A stretch of DNA of 36,484 bases, from assembly GCF_001552635.1 (NCBI RefSeq), contig NZ_BCRO01000096.1, positions 1 to 36,484 on the forward strand, given 5' to 3'. Positions 15,407 through 22,288 of this stretch are shown here, piece after piece. Positions within the stretch are counted from its first letter, which is position 1, and the number at the start of each line of letters is the position of its first letter. Source of the DNA: Actinomadura hibisca NBRC 15177. Its GTDB lineage: Bacteria > Actinomycetota > Actinomycetes > Streptosporangiales > Streptosporangiaceae. A program made the translations under genes and the position numbers. The notes under the pieces are model-generated. The model did not search any database and was not told where the DNA came from. It saw only the letters and a list, made by a program, of their open reading frames with translations.

Positions 15407-16214
15407 GGCGCTCGTACACCTCGATGTAGCGGGCGCGGGTCGCGTCCACGATCTCCTGCGGCACCTCCGGGCCGGGGGGCGTGCGGTCCCAGTCCAGGGT
15501 GCTGCTCCAGTCGCGGACGAACTGCTTGTCCAGCGCGTGTTGCGGGCGGCCCGGCTCCCACTGGTCGGCGGGCCAGAAGCGCGAGGAGTCGGAGGTCAGG
15601 ACCTCGTCGCCCAGCGTCAGCGTGCCGTCGGCGGCGCGGCCGAACTCCAGCTTGGTGTCGGCGATGATGACGCCCCGCTCGGCGGCCAGCGCCGCGCCGC
15701 GCCGGTACACCTCCAGCGTGACCTCCTTGAGGCGGGCGGCGGTGTCGGCGCCGATCTCCTCGACCACGTCGGCGTAGGTGATGAACTCGTCGTGGCCCTC
15801 GGTCGCCTTGGTGGTCGGCGTGAAGATCGGCTCGGGCAGCTTGGACGCCTCGACCAGGCCCTCGGGAAGCGCGACGCCGGAGACGGTGCCGTTCTTCTCG
15901 TACTCCTTGAGGCCGAGCCCGGCCAGGTAGCCGCGCGCGATCCACTCGACCGGCAACATCGTGAGGCGCTTGCAGCGCACCGCGCGCCCGGCCCACTCCT
16001 CGGGCACGTCGGTGGCCGAGATGACGTGGTTCGGCACCACGTCGGCGAGCTGCTCGAACCACCACAACGAGAGCTGGGTGAGGATCTTCCCCTTGTCGGG
16101 GACGGGCGTGGGCAGCACCACGTCGTAGACGCTCACCCGGTCGGAGGCGACCAGGATCAGGTCGTCCCCGTCGGCGTACACGTCCCTGACCTTGCCCGAG
16201 TGGACCAGCTCCAC
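15384..16214 (-). CDS. purC: phosphoribosylaminoimidazole-succinocarboxamide synthase
   Basis: A 276-residue SAICAR synthetase, which joins CAIR and aspartate with ATP in de novo purine synthesis. Signature parts are HSGKVRDVYAD at the N terminus, SVYDVVLPTPVPDKG, LPVEWIARGYLAG, and IIADTKLEFG in the second half. Length is usual for the bacterial form of about 240-300 residues. The GTG at 16214 has GAGGGAGA upstream. It is not next to other pur genes here. Its 3' end overlaps the RibD-like gene, and a long structured intergenic repeat lies on its 5' side. Confidence 0.96.
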   Translation of the reverse strand: MELVHSGKVRDVYADGDDLILVASDRVSVYDVVLPTPVPDKGKILTQLSLWWFEQLADVVPNHVISATDVPEEWAGRAVRCKRLTMLPVEWIARGYLAGLGLKEYEKNGTVSGVALPEGLVEASKLPEPIFTPTTKATEGHDEFITYADVVEEIGADTAARLKEVTLEVYRRGAALAAERGVIIADTKLEFGRAADGTLTLGDEVLTSDSSRFWPADQWEPGRPQHALDKQFVRDWSSTLDWDRTPPGPEVPQEIVDATRARYIEVYERLTGRRWE

Positions 16215-16300
16215 CGTGTCTCCCTCACTGCCGCTCTCCGAACCGCGCCACGGCGGTCCTCGTGCAGGATGTTACGGGCAGTGTTTCTAGAGTCCCGGCC

Positions 16301-16464
16301 CAGGGGGGCTCGCCTGGCGGCTCGCCCCCTGACCGTGCCTTGGCGAGTGCCACATCGCTTCGCGATCTGTCCCGGCGGGGCTCGCCTTCGGCTTTGCCCC
16401 GCCGGGCCAGTTAGGCACTCGCGCGACGGCTGAGGTCTTTGAGAGACGGCTGAGGTTTTTGGGG
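16301..16464. repeat. branched-hairpin intergenic element with tandem 20-bp repeats
   Basis: This 256-base gap holds a dense fold. A hairpin pairs CAGGGGG (16301-16307) with CCCCCTG (16325-16331). Next is a three-way junction closed by GCGAGTGCC (16343-16351) and GGCACTCGC (16414-16422). It encloses ATCGC/GCGAT (16354-16366) and an 11-bp stem CCCGGCGGGGC/GCCCCGCCGGG (16371-16381 with 16396-16406). Two direct 20-base repeats starting GACGGCTGAGGT follow (16425-16444 and 16445-16464). It may be a REP-like element, a small structured RNA or a complex terminator for the hydrolase gene; no transposase is nearby. Confidence 0.6.
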
Positions 16465-16470
16465 CAGGTC

Positions 16471-17511
16471 CTAGGCCGTGCGCGTGCCGTTCGCGCGGCG
16501 GGTCACGGCGCGGGTCACCAGGTCGCGCAGTAGCGGGTTCACCACGTCGGGGCGCTCCATGATCGCCATGTGCCCGGCCCCGCGCACCACCTCCAGCCGC
16601 GCGTCCGGCACCCGGTCGGCGATCACCCGCTTGTGCGCCAGCGGGATCAGCCGGTCGTGCCGTCCCGCGAGCACCAGCGTCTCCACCTCCGACAGCGGGT
16701 GCAACGTCTCGCGCAGGTCGTAGTCGGCGAGGTCGGCGAGGAACGCCGCCAGCGTCCGGGACGGGCAGGCCGCGACCATCTGGTACACCGAGCGCACCAG
16801 CGCGGGGTCGCGGCGCGGGTCGGCGAACGCCATCCGGCCCACCAGCGGGGCGGTGAGCAGCGCGGTGAGCCGCCGCGCCGCGTCCAGCCGGCCCGGGTTG
16901 CGCAGCAGGACCGCCATCAGCCGGCCCAGGTAGGGCGCTCCGGCCTGGGCCAGCCGGGGCGGCAGGTGGAACACCGACTCCGCCAGGCACGCCGAGGTGT
17001 CGCACAGCGCGACGCCCACGATCCGGTCGCCGAACAGCTCGGGGTGGTGGGTGGCCAGCGCCATGATCGTGATGCCGCCCATGGAGTGCCCGGCCACGAC
17101 CACCGGCGAGCCCGGCGGCGCGGTCGCCTCGATCACCGTCCGCAGGTCCTCGGCCAGCCGCGCCATGGTCGCGTCGCCGGGCTCGGTGGGCCCGGAGCGG
17201 CCGTGGCCCCGGTGGTCGTAGTAGACGGCGCGGCCGAGGTCGCGCAGCTCGGCGCGCTGGTAGTGCCAGGTGTCGAGGGTGACGGTGACGCCGTGCGCGA
17301 ACACGATCGTCGGCGCGGACGGGTCGGGGTGCTCCTCCACCTCGACGTGCAGCGGGACGCCGCCCGCCCCGGTGACGGGGACGGGCTCGGCGCGCAGGGT
17401 GCCGACCGGTCCGGGGACGCGGTGGGCCGCGCGGCGGACGGCACGGCGGGCGCGGTACCGGCTCAGGCGGCCCTCGTGTTGCGCGCGCGTCCGGTCGTTT
17501 CGCGGAGACAT
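16471..17511 (-). CDS. alpha/beta hydrolase
   Basis: A 346-residue alpha/beta hydrolase. Triad: Ser143 in GHSMGG (141-146), Asp286 in GRHDRLIP and His314 in GAGHMAIMERP. The FAHGV oxyanion segment is at 71-75 and DHRGHGRSG at 99-107 is typical of epoxide-hydrolase/lipase-like members. The first ~30 residues are strongly basic (SRYRARRAVRRAAHR), possibly for membrane association. I use the ATG at 17511, preceded by GGTGAG; the frame is open to 17643 but that extension overlaps a terminator hairpin. It follows the MaoC-like gene on the same strand after 139 bases with a strong hairpin, so it is probably a separate unit. A role in acyl-ester or lactone hydrolysis beside the catabolic genes is possible. 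Confidence 0.88.
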   Translation of the reverse strand: MSPRNDRTRAQHEGRLSRYRARRAVRRAAHRVPGPVGTLRAEPVPVTGAGGVPLHVEVEEHPDPSAPTIVFAHGVTVTLDTWHYQRAELRDLGRAVYYDHRGHGRSGPTEPGDATMARLAEDLRTVIEATAPPGSPVVVAGHSMGGITIMALATHHPELFGDRIVGVALCDTSACLAESVFHLPPRLAQAGAPYLGRLMAVLLRNPGRLDAARRLTALLTAPLVGRMAFADPRRDPALVRSVYQMVAACPSRTLAAFLADLADYDLRETLHPLSEVETLVLAGRHDRLIPLAHKRVIADRVPDARLEVVRGAGHMAIMERPDVVNPLLRDLVTRAVTRRANGTRTA

Positions 17512-17615
17512 TCGCTCACCACCTCGGGGAGGCTCGGGAGGGACATGGGGGCGGGCCCCGGAATGATGTCCAATTGCGCGCCGGGTATGACCGTGATGAG
17601 CATCCGCTTTGCGGC

Positions 17616-17644
17616 GGTGCGGGCCCGCGTCCCGGGCCCGCACC
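17616..17644 (-). terminator. 12-bp stem terminator-like hairpin after the MaoC gene
   Basis: GGTGCGGGCCCG (17616-17627) pairs with CGGGCCCGCACC (17633-17644) around a 5-base loop, just beyond the stop of the MaoC-like gene. There is no U-tract, which is common for actinomycete terminators. Confidence 0.6.
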
Positions 17645-17650
17645 GCGCGG

Positions 17651-18502
17651 TCAGTTCCCGATCTCGGCGAGACCGTCCTTGATGACCACGTCGCCGCTGC
17701 TGGAGGTGGACTCGAAGACGAACGCGCCCGCGCCCTTCTCCCAGATGCGGGTGGTCACGTCCTGGCCCGGCAGCACCGGCTTGGAGAACCGCACCGCGAG
17801 CCGCTTCAGCCGCGCCGGGTCGCCGGCGGCGGCCGACTCGATCACCGCGCGGGACGTGAACGCCATCGTGCACAGGCCGTGCGCGATGATGCCGGGCAGC
17901 CCGGCCGACTTGGCGAACTCCTCGTCCAGGTGGATCGGCATCGGGTCGCCCGACGCCTTGGAGTAGCGGAAGGTCTGGTCCTCGTCCACGTGCTGGGTGA
18001 CCTCGGCGAACGGGGTGCCGCCGCGCAGGTCGTCGGGGAAGCCGTGCGCCGGGGCCAGCTCGCCCACCGTCTCGCCCGCCTGGAAGCCGCGGAAGAACGA
18101 CACCATCCACTGCTCGTTCACCAGGTCGCCGTCGTCGGCGCGGGTCTCCAGCTTGAGCGAGACCGTGGTGCCCGACGACTTGGAGGCGTAGCCGGTGACC
18201 ATCGCGCGCGAGGTCAGCTTCATGCCGGGCGTGATCGGCCGGTGGAACACCATGTCCTGCTCGCCGTGCACGACGAACGGAATGAGGCTGTCGGGCACCA
18301 CCTTGAACAGCGGACCGATCATCCCCTCGAAGACGGGCACGATCGCGAACACCGGCGGGGCCAGCTCGCCCGACAGGTAGCGGGGGTTCTCGTCGTTGGT
18401 GGCCTTGGCGTAGGCGACGGTGCGCTCGGCGTCGACCTCGAAGCCGAACGGGTCGCTCCACTCGCCCAGGTTCTGCTTGTTCATCTGCGGCTGGTCGCTC
18501 AT
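17651..18502 (-). CDS. MaoC-like double hot-dog enoyl-CoA hydratase
   Basis: A 283-residue protein made of two hot-dog domains, as in eukaryote-type hydratase 2. The C-terminal domain holds the hydratase-2 motif: SGDPMPIHLDEEFAKSAGLP with Asp186 and His191, followed by IIAHGLCTMAFTSR. These residues add water to trans-2-enoyl-CoA giving the (R)-3-hydroxy product. The N-terminal domain is degenerate and probably binds the acyl chain. GGAGGA precedes the ATG. It lies 61 bases downstream of the second acyl-CoA synthetase gene on the same strand and opposite an Ltp1-like thiolase. The three together fit side-chain beta-oxidation of steroids or branched acids. Confidence 0.9.
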   Translation of the reverse strand: MSDQPQMNKQNLGEWSDPFGFEVDAERTVAYAKATNDENPRYLSGELAPPVFAIVPVFEGMIGPLFKVVPDSLIPFVVHGEQDMVFHRPITPGMKLTSRAMVTGYASKSSGTTVSLKLETRADDGDLVNEQWMVSFFRGFQAGETVGELAPAHGFPDDLRGGTPFAEVTQHVDEDQTFRYSKASGDPMPIHLDEEFAKSAGLPGIIAHGLCTMAFTSRAVIESAAAGDPARLKRLAVRFSKPVLPGQDVTTRIWEKGAGAFVFESTSSSGDVVIKDGLAEIGN

Positions 18503-18522
18503 GGTTCCTCCGGTGACGTCAT

Positions 18523-18540
18523 CGGGAACATGCGTTCCCG
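18523..18540. promoter_or_regulatory. palindrome upstream of the MaoC gene
   Basis: CGGGAAC-ATGC-GTTCCCG is an inverted repeat with 7-base arms and a 4-base centre, between the acyl-CoA synthetase stop and the MaoC ATG. Its position suggests an operator for an internal promoter. It shares only the GAAC-N4-GTTC core with SOS boxes and lacks their flanking TC/GA bases, so I do not call it a LexA site. Confidence 0.45.
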
Positions 18541-18563
18541 ACTGTTTTCTGGCAGGGGGCGGG

Positions 18564-20150
18564 TCAGGAGTACAGGCCCTTGGCCCAGCGGTAGTCGGCC
18601 TTACCCGCCGGGGAGCGCTTCACCTCGGGCACGAGGCGGATGTCGCGCGGCACCTTGTACCCGGCGAGGTCGGCGCGGCAGTGCGCGGCCAGCTCGTCGG
18701 CGGTGACCTCGGCGGTGGTGGAGACCACGGCCGCCACGCGCGAGCCCAGGCGCTCGTCGGGCACGGCCACCACCAGCGCGTCGTAGACGGCGGGGTGCCG
18801 CTTCAGCGCCGCCTCGACCTCCTCGACGAACACCTTCTCGCCGCCGGTGTTGATGACCAGCGAGCCGCGGCCGAGCAGCACGATCGAGCCGTCCTCGTCC
18901 ACGCGGGCCATGTCGCCCTGCAACGCCCAGCGCGTGCCCTCGGCGTCGTGCACGAAGGTCTTGGCGGTCTTGGCCGCGTCGTTCCAGTAGCCGAGCGGGA
19001 TGCGGCCGGTGCGGGCGAGCTGGCCGATCTCGCCGGAGCCGGGCGGGAGGCGGCGCAACGAGGCGTCGAGCACGGCCACGTCGTCGCCGCGCGGCAGGAA
19101 GCGCGGCGATCCGTCGGCGGCGGGCTCGACGGCCTGGCCGGACGCGCCGGTCTCCGAGCCGCCGAACGCGTCCAGCACCATCAGCATCGACGGGATCAGC
19201 TCGTGTAGCCGCGCCTTCACGTCGGGCGAGGTGGCCGCGCCGCCGGTGCCGATGGCGAGGATGTTCGACAGGTCGTACGCGCCGGGGTCCGCGGCCAGCG
19301 CGGCGGCGATCGGGCGCGCCATCACGTCGCCGACCAGCAGCATGACCTGGGCCTTCTCCTCGGCCGCGATCGACAACACCCGGGCGGTGTCGAAGCTGCG
19401 CCCGCACCACAACACCAGCGTGGAGCCGGAGGTCAGCGCGATCCACGCGACCCACATGCCCGCGCCGTGCATCATCGGCGCGCACACCATCGTGGTGAGG
19501 CCGCCGTCGAGCACCTTGGTGGACAGCTCCTCGGGCGAGGCGATCGGCTCGCCCAGCAGGTTGCCGCCGAACATGGCCGACATGAAGATGTCCTCCGAGC
19601 GCCACATGACGCCCTTCGGCAGGCCGGTCGTGCCGCCGGTGTAGAGCAGGTAGAGGTCGTCGCCGGAGCGCTCGTCGAAACCGCGCTCGGGGGACGCTTC
19701 CGCAAGGGCGTCCTCGTAGGGAAGGCCGTCCACCGGCGCGTCCGAGCCGTCCTCGATGACCAGCACGTGCCGCAGGTGCTTCAGTTCGCCGCGCGCGTCG
19801 CCCAGCCGCGCGATCAGCGAGCGTTCGCCGACCAGCGCGACCGACTCCGAGTCGCCGATGACGTGGGCCAGCTCGCCCGCGGTGTAGCGGTAGTTGACGT
19901 TCACCGGGACGGCGCGCAGCTTGTAGGCGCCGATCTGGGCCTCCAGCCACTCGGCGCGGTTGTAGGCCAAGACGGACACGTGGTCGCCCGCCTTCACCCC
20001 GGCGGCGGCCAGGTGGTGCGCGACGCGGTTGGCCCGCGCGTCCAGCTCGGCGTACGTCAGCCGCGCCTCCCCCGCGACCAGGGCGAGCTTGCCGGGCACG
20101 GCGTCGGCCACGATCTCGAACAGGTCGGCCAGGTTGAAGCTGCGGGACAT
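18564..20150 (-). CDS. FadD19-like acyl-CoA synthetase (second copy)
   Basis: A 528-residue AMP-binding ligase related to the copy at 9454-11028 and to mycobacterial FadD19. Motifs: YTGGTTGLPKG (170-180), MHGAGMW, DAFGGSETG, LGRGSLVINTGGEKVFVEE and the C-terminal catalytic Lys517 in AGKADYRW. The two copies share the N-terminal NLADL-E start, the AYNRAEW segment and the LINTGGEK-like hinge, but differ enough to suggest different acyl substrates. GGAGGA lies before the ATG at 20150. It is the first gene of a unit with the MaoC hydratase and is divergent from the ltp1-like thiolase, sharing a 109-base control region. Confidence 0.94.
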   Translation of the reverse strand: MSRSFNLADLFEIVADAVPGKLALVAGEARLTYAELDARANRVAHHLAAAGVKAGDHVSVLAYNRAEWLEAQIGAYKLRAVPVNVNYRYTAGELAHVIGDSESVALVGERSLIARLGDARGELKHLRHVLVIEDGSDAPVDGLPYEDALAEASPERGFDERSGDDLYLLYTGGTTGLPKGVMWRSEDIFMSAMFGGNLLGEPIASPEELSTKVLDGGLTTMVCAPMMHGAGMWVAWIALTSGSTLVLWCGRSFDTARVLSIAAEEKAQVMLLVGDVMARPIAAALAADPGAYDLSNILAIGTGGAATSPDVKARLHELIPSMLMVLDAFGGSETGASGQAVEPAADGSPRFLPRGDDVAVLDASLRRLPPGSGEIGQLARTGRIPLGYWNDAAKTAKTFVHDAEGTRWALQGDMARVDEDGSIVLLGRGSLVINTGGEKVFVEEVEAALKRHPAVYDALVVAVPDERLGSRVAAVVSTTAEVTADELAAHCRADLAGYKVPRDIRLVPEVKRSPAGKADYRWAKGLYS

Positions 20151-20186
20151 CCGTCCTCCGAGGGGGCGTCACGGGGTCACGACGGC

Positions 20187-20230
20187 TAGAAACATACAAG
20201 CTTGACTGTTTCTAAGACAGGGCCTAGCGT
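20187..20230 (+). promoter_or_regulatory. thiolase promoter with overlapping inverted-repeat operator
   Basis: TTGACT (20202-20207), 17 bases and TAGCGT (20225-20230) form a strong vegetative promoter for the thiolase gene. TAGAAACA (20187-20194) and TGTTTCTA (20207-20214) are perfect inverted arms 12 bases apart that straddle the -35 box. An 8-base palindrome CAAGCTTG lies between them. A TetR-type repressor bound here would control both divergent genes. The arrangement does not match the published KstR consensus exactly. Confidence 0.65.
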
Positions 20231-20259
20231 CGCCGGAAACCGGAGGAGGCGCGAAACCC

Positions 20260-21450
20260 ATGAGCAACCGGACCTTTGTCGTCGGGGTCGGCATGACCAA
20301 GTTCGAGAAGCCCGGCAGCCGGGAGTGGGACTACCCGGACATGGCCCGCGAGGCCGGGACGAAGGCGCTGGAGGACGCGGGCGTCTCCTACGACAAGATC
20401 CAGCAGGCGTACGTCGGCTACGTGTACGGCGAGTCCACCTCCGGGCAGCGCGCCGTCTACGAGCTGGGCATCACCGGCATCCCGGTCGTGAACGTCAACA
20501 ACAACTGCTCGACCGGCTCCACCGCCCTGTTCCTGGCCCGCCAGGCGGTCAAGCACGGCGTCGTGGACTGCGCCCTCGCCCTCGGCTTCGAGAAGATGCA
20601 GAAGGGCTCGCTCGGCTCCACCTACGAGGACCGCGAGCAGCCGATGCTGAACCACCTGAAGGAGCTGTTCCCGCTCCACGAGTGGAAGGGCGAGCCGATC
20701 GCGCCGTACATGTTCGGCGCGGCGGGCCGCGAGCACATGGCGAAGTACGGCACCACGCCCGAGCAGTTCGCCAAGATCGGCTGGAAGAACCACAAGCACT
20801 CGGTGAACAACCCCTACGCCCAGTTCCAGGACGAGTACTCGCTGGACGACATCAAGGCGGCCCGCACCGTCTACGACCCGCTGACCAAGCTCCAGTGCTC
20901 GCCGACCTCCGACGGCTCCGGCGCCGCGATCATCGCGTCCGAGCGGTTCGTGGAGCAGCACGGCCTGTGGGACCGCGCCGTCGAGATCGCGGGCCAGGCA
21001 ATGGTGACCGACACCAGCGAGACCTTCACGTCCAAGAGCGCGATCACGATCGTGGGCGCGAAGATGAGCGCGCTGGCCGCCCGTCAGGCCTACGACGAGG
21101 CGCAGCTCGGCGCGGACGAGGCGCAGGTCGTGGAGCTGCACGACTGCTTCTCCACCAACGAGCTGCTGACCTACGAGGCGCTCGGCCTGGCCGCCGAGGG
21201 CGAGGGCGGCAAGCTGGTGGACAGCGGCGACAACACCTACGGCGGGCGCTGGGTCGTCAACCCGTCCGGCGGCCTGATCTCCAAGGGCCACCCGCTGGGC
21301 GCGACGGGCCTCGCCCAGTGCTCGGAGCTGACCTGGCAGATCCGCGGCCAGGCCGACAAGCGCCAGGTCGAGAACGTGACCGGCGCGATCCAGCACAACA
21401 TCGGCCTGGGCGGCGCGGCCGTCGTGACGGTCTACAAGGCCGCCCGCTAG
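20260..21450 (+). CDS. ltp1: Ltp1-like thiolase/lipid-transfer family acyl-CoA acetyltransferase
   Basis: A 396-residue thiolase of the SCP-x type, closely following mycobacterial Ltp1 (VVGVGMTKFEKPG, YELGITGIPVVNVNNNC, STGSTALFLARQA). Cys83 in NNCSTGS is the acyl nucleophile; the second conserved segment VELHDCFSTNELL and SKGHPLGATG complete the active site. The family cleaves or transfers acyl groups on CoA-linked steroid side chains or fatty acids. GGAGGAGG precedes the ATG by ten bases. It is divergent from a FadD19-like ligase and ends 20 bases before a strong terminator. The symbol reflects similarity in sequence wording recalled from the mycobacterial protein, not a database search. 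Confidence 0.93.
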   Translation: MSNRTFVVGVGMTKFEKPGSREWDYPDMAREAGTKALEDAGVSYDKIQQAYVGYVYGESTSGQRAVYELGITGIPVVNVNNNCSTGSTALFLARQAVKHGVVDCALALGFEKMQKGSLGSTYEDREQPMLNHLKELFPLHEWKGEPIAPYMFGAAGREHMAKYGTTPEQFAKIGWKNHKHSVNNPYAQFQDEYSLDDIKAARTVYDPLTKLQCSPTSDGSGAAIIASERFVEQHGLWDRAVEIAGQAMVTDTSETFTSKSAITIVGAKMSALAARQAYDEAQLGADEAQVVELHDCFSTNELLTYEALGLAAEGEGGKLVDSGDNTYGGRWVVNPSGGLISKGHPLGATGLAQCSELTWQIRGQADKRQVENVTGAIQHNIGLGGAAVVTVYKAAR

Positions 21451-21470
21451 CCCTCCCCGGCAGGCCAAGA

Positions 21471-21509
21471 GCCCCGGCGGCCACTCCCCCCGGCCGCCGG
21501 GGCCTCTTT
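21471..21509 (+). terminator. intrinsic terminator of the thiolase gene (copy 1 of a duplicated sequence)
   Basis: GCCCCGGCGGCC (21471-21482) pairs with GGCCGCCGGGGC (21492-21503), followed by CTCTTT. The same 39 bases recur at 23316-23354 with one change in the loop. Confidence 0.85.
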
Positions 21510-21520
21510 CCGGCCACGAA

Positions 21521-21533
21521 GGGCTTCAAGCCC
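21521..21533 (-). terminator. short hairpin after the PRTase gene
   Basis: GGGCT-TCA-AGCCC forms a 5-bp stem 12 bases beyond the PRTase stop codon on the minus strand, followed by TTCGTGG. It is a weak terminator candidate. Confidence 0.35.
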
Positions 21534-21545
21534 GTCCACCGCTTC

Positions 21546-22286
21546 TCAGGGACAGTCGCTCCCCGTCCAGGGGCAGATGTCCGGTTCGTAATCCGGAAGG
21601 GTTTTGATGAACGCGCCGTTGTCCTTGTAGCCCGGATTGATCCAACGGGCCGCGACCAAGACGGAGACCTTCTGGGCACCCGCCCTCCGCAGCGCCAGGG
21701 CCGCCGACTGCGCGTGTCCTCCCTTGGCCCACGTATCGTCCAGCAACAGCACATGCGAGCCTGACGGCAGCGCCTTCTCCATGACGAAGTGGTCCGCGTT
21801 CACGGCCCGCTTGTCGGTGGCCCGGTCAGCGGCCCGCAGCGGTGCTTCGACGCCGGGCGCGTGATCCTTCACGATGTGGTGGAAGGGGTGTTCGCCGGGC
21901 TTGGCCGGAAGCGAGGGAACCGACGTCCAGTGCGTGACCTCGGCGTTCGCGACCGCTTCCGAGCATCGGGCGTGTTTGAGCAAAGCGAAGATCATGAGCG
22001 TGGCCACCACGGAGTAGTGGGCCTCAAGCCTGCGCGGGGCCTTGTAACCGCGCATGATGTACCCCGACTGGGATCCTCTGACCGCGTAGGTGACCGGCGC
22101 GACCGCGTCCGCCAGCCCTCGGTGGACGCGGTGCTGATTGCACTCGTAACAGCACGGGTAACCGTCGACGGGCGTCGCGCAGATCCGGCAGGTGACCTGA
22201 CTGCGCCACACCGGATTGCGCAGATATCCCCCAGCGGACGCGATCAGAGCCGCACGCAGCTGCCGTTCTACGACGGAACCGGCCAT
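21546..22286 (-). CDS. ComF-like zinc-ribbon phosphoribosyltransferase
   Basis: A 246-residue protein with the ComF layout. An N-terminal zinc ribbon has Cys33/Cys36 (CRIC) and Cys45-Cys46/Cys49 (CCYEC). A middle segment, SGYIMRGYKAP (74-84), follows. The C-terminal type I phosphoribosyltransferase motif is VLLLDDTWAKGGHAQSAALA (179-198). In active enzymes the loop after DD usually reads T-T/S-G-x-T and binds the phosphate of PRPP; here it is A-K-G-G-H, so catalysis may be lost or changed. Two further cysteines end the protein (Cys238, Cys245). The ATG is two bases after the stop of the dprA-like gene, so the two are coupled. ComF acts with DprA in DNA uptake in some bacteria; here a stress or defence role is equally possible. 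The gene has lower GC than its neighbours. Confidence 0.85.
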   Translation of the reverse strand: MAGSVVERQLRAALIASAGGYLRNPVWRSQVTCRICATPVDGYPCCYECNQHRVHRGLADAVAPVTYAVRGSQSGYIMRGYKAPRRLEAHYSVVATLMIFALLKHARCSEAVANAEVTHWTSVPSLPAKPGEHPFHHIVKDHAPGVEAPLRAADRATDKRAVNADHFVMEKALPSGSHVLLLDDTWAKGGHAQSAALALRRAGAQKVSVLVAARWINPGYKDNGAFIKTLPDYEPDICPWTGSDCP

Positions 22287-22288
22287 GT

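Noticed and set aside
18523..18540. second LexA box
   Set aside because: It has the GAAC-N4-GTTC core but GG/CC flanks instead of TC/GA, and regulates a hydratase; better read as another operator.
20187..20214. KstR or KstR2 operator
   Set aside because: Arms are spaced 12 bases apart and CAAGCTTG lacks the two-base gap of the KstR2 motif, so I call only an unnamed operator.
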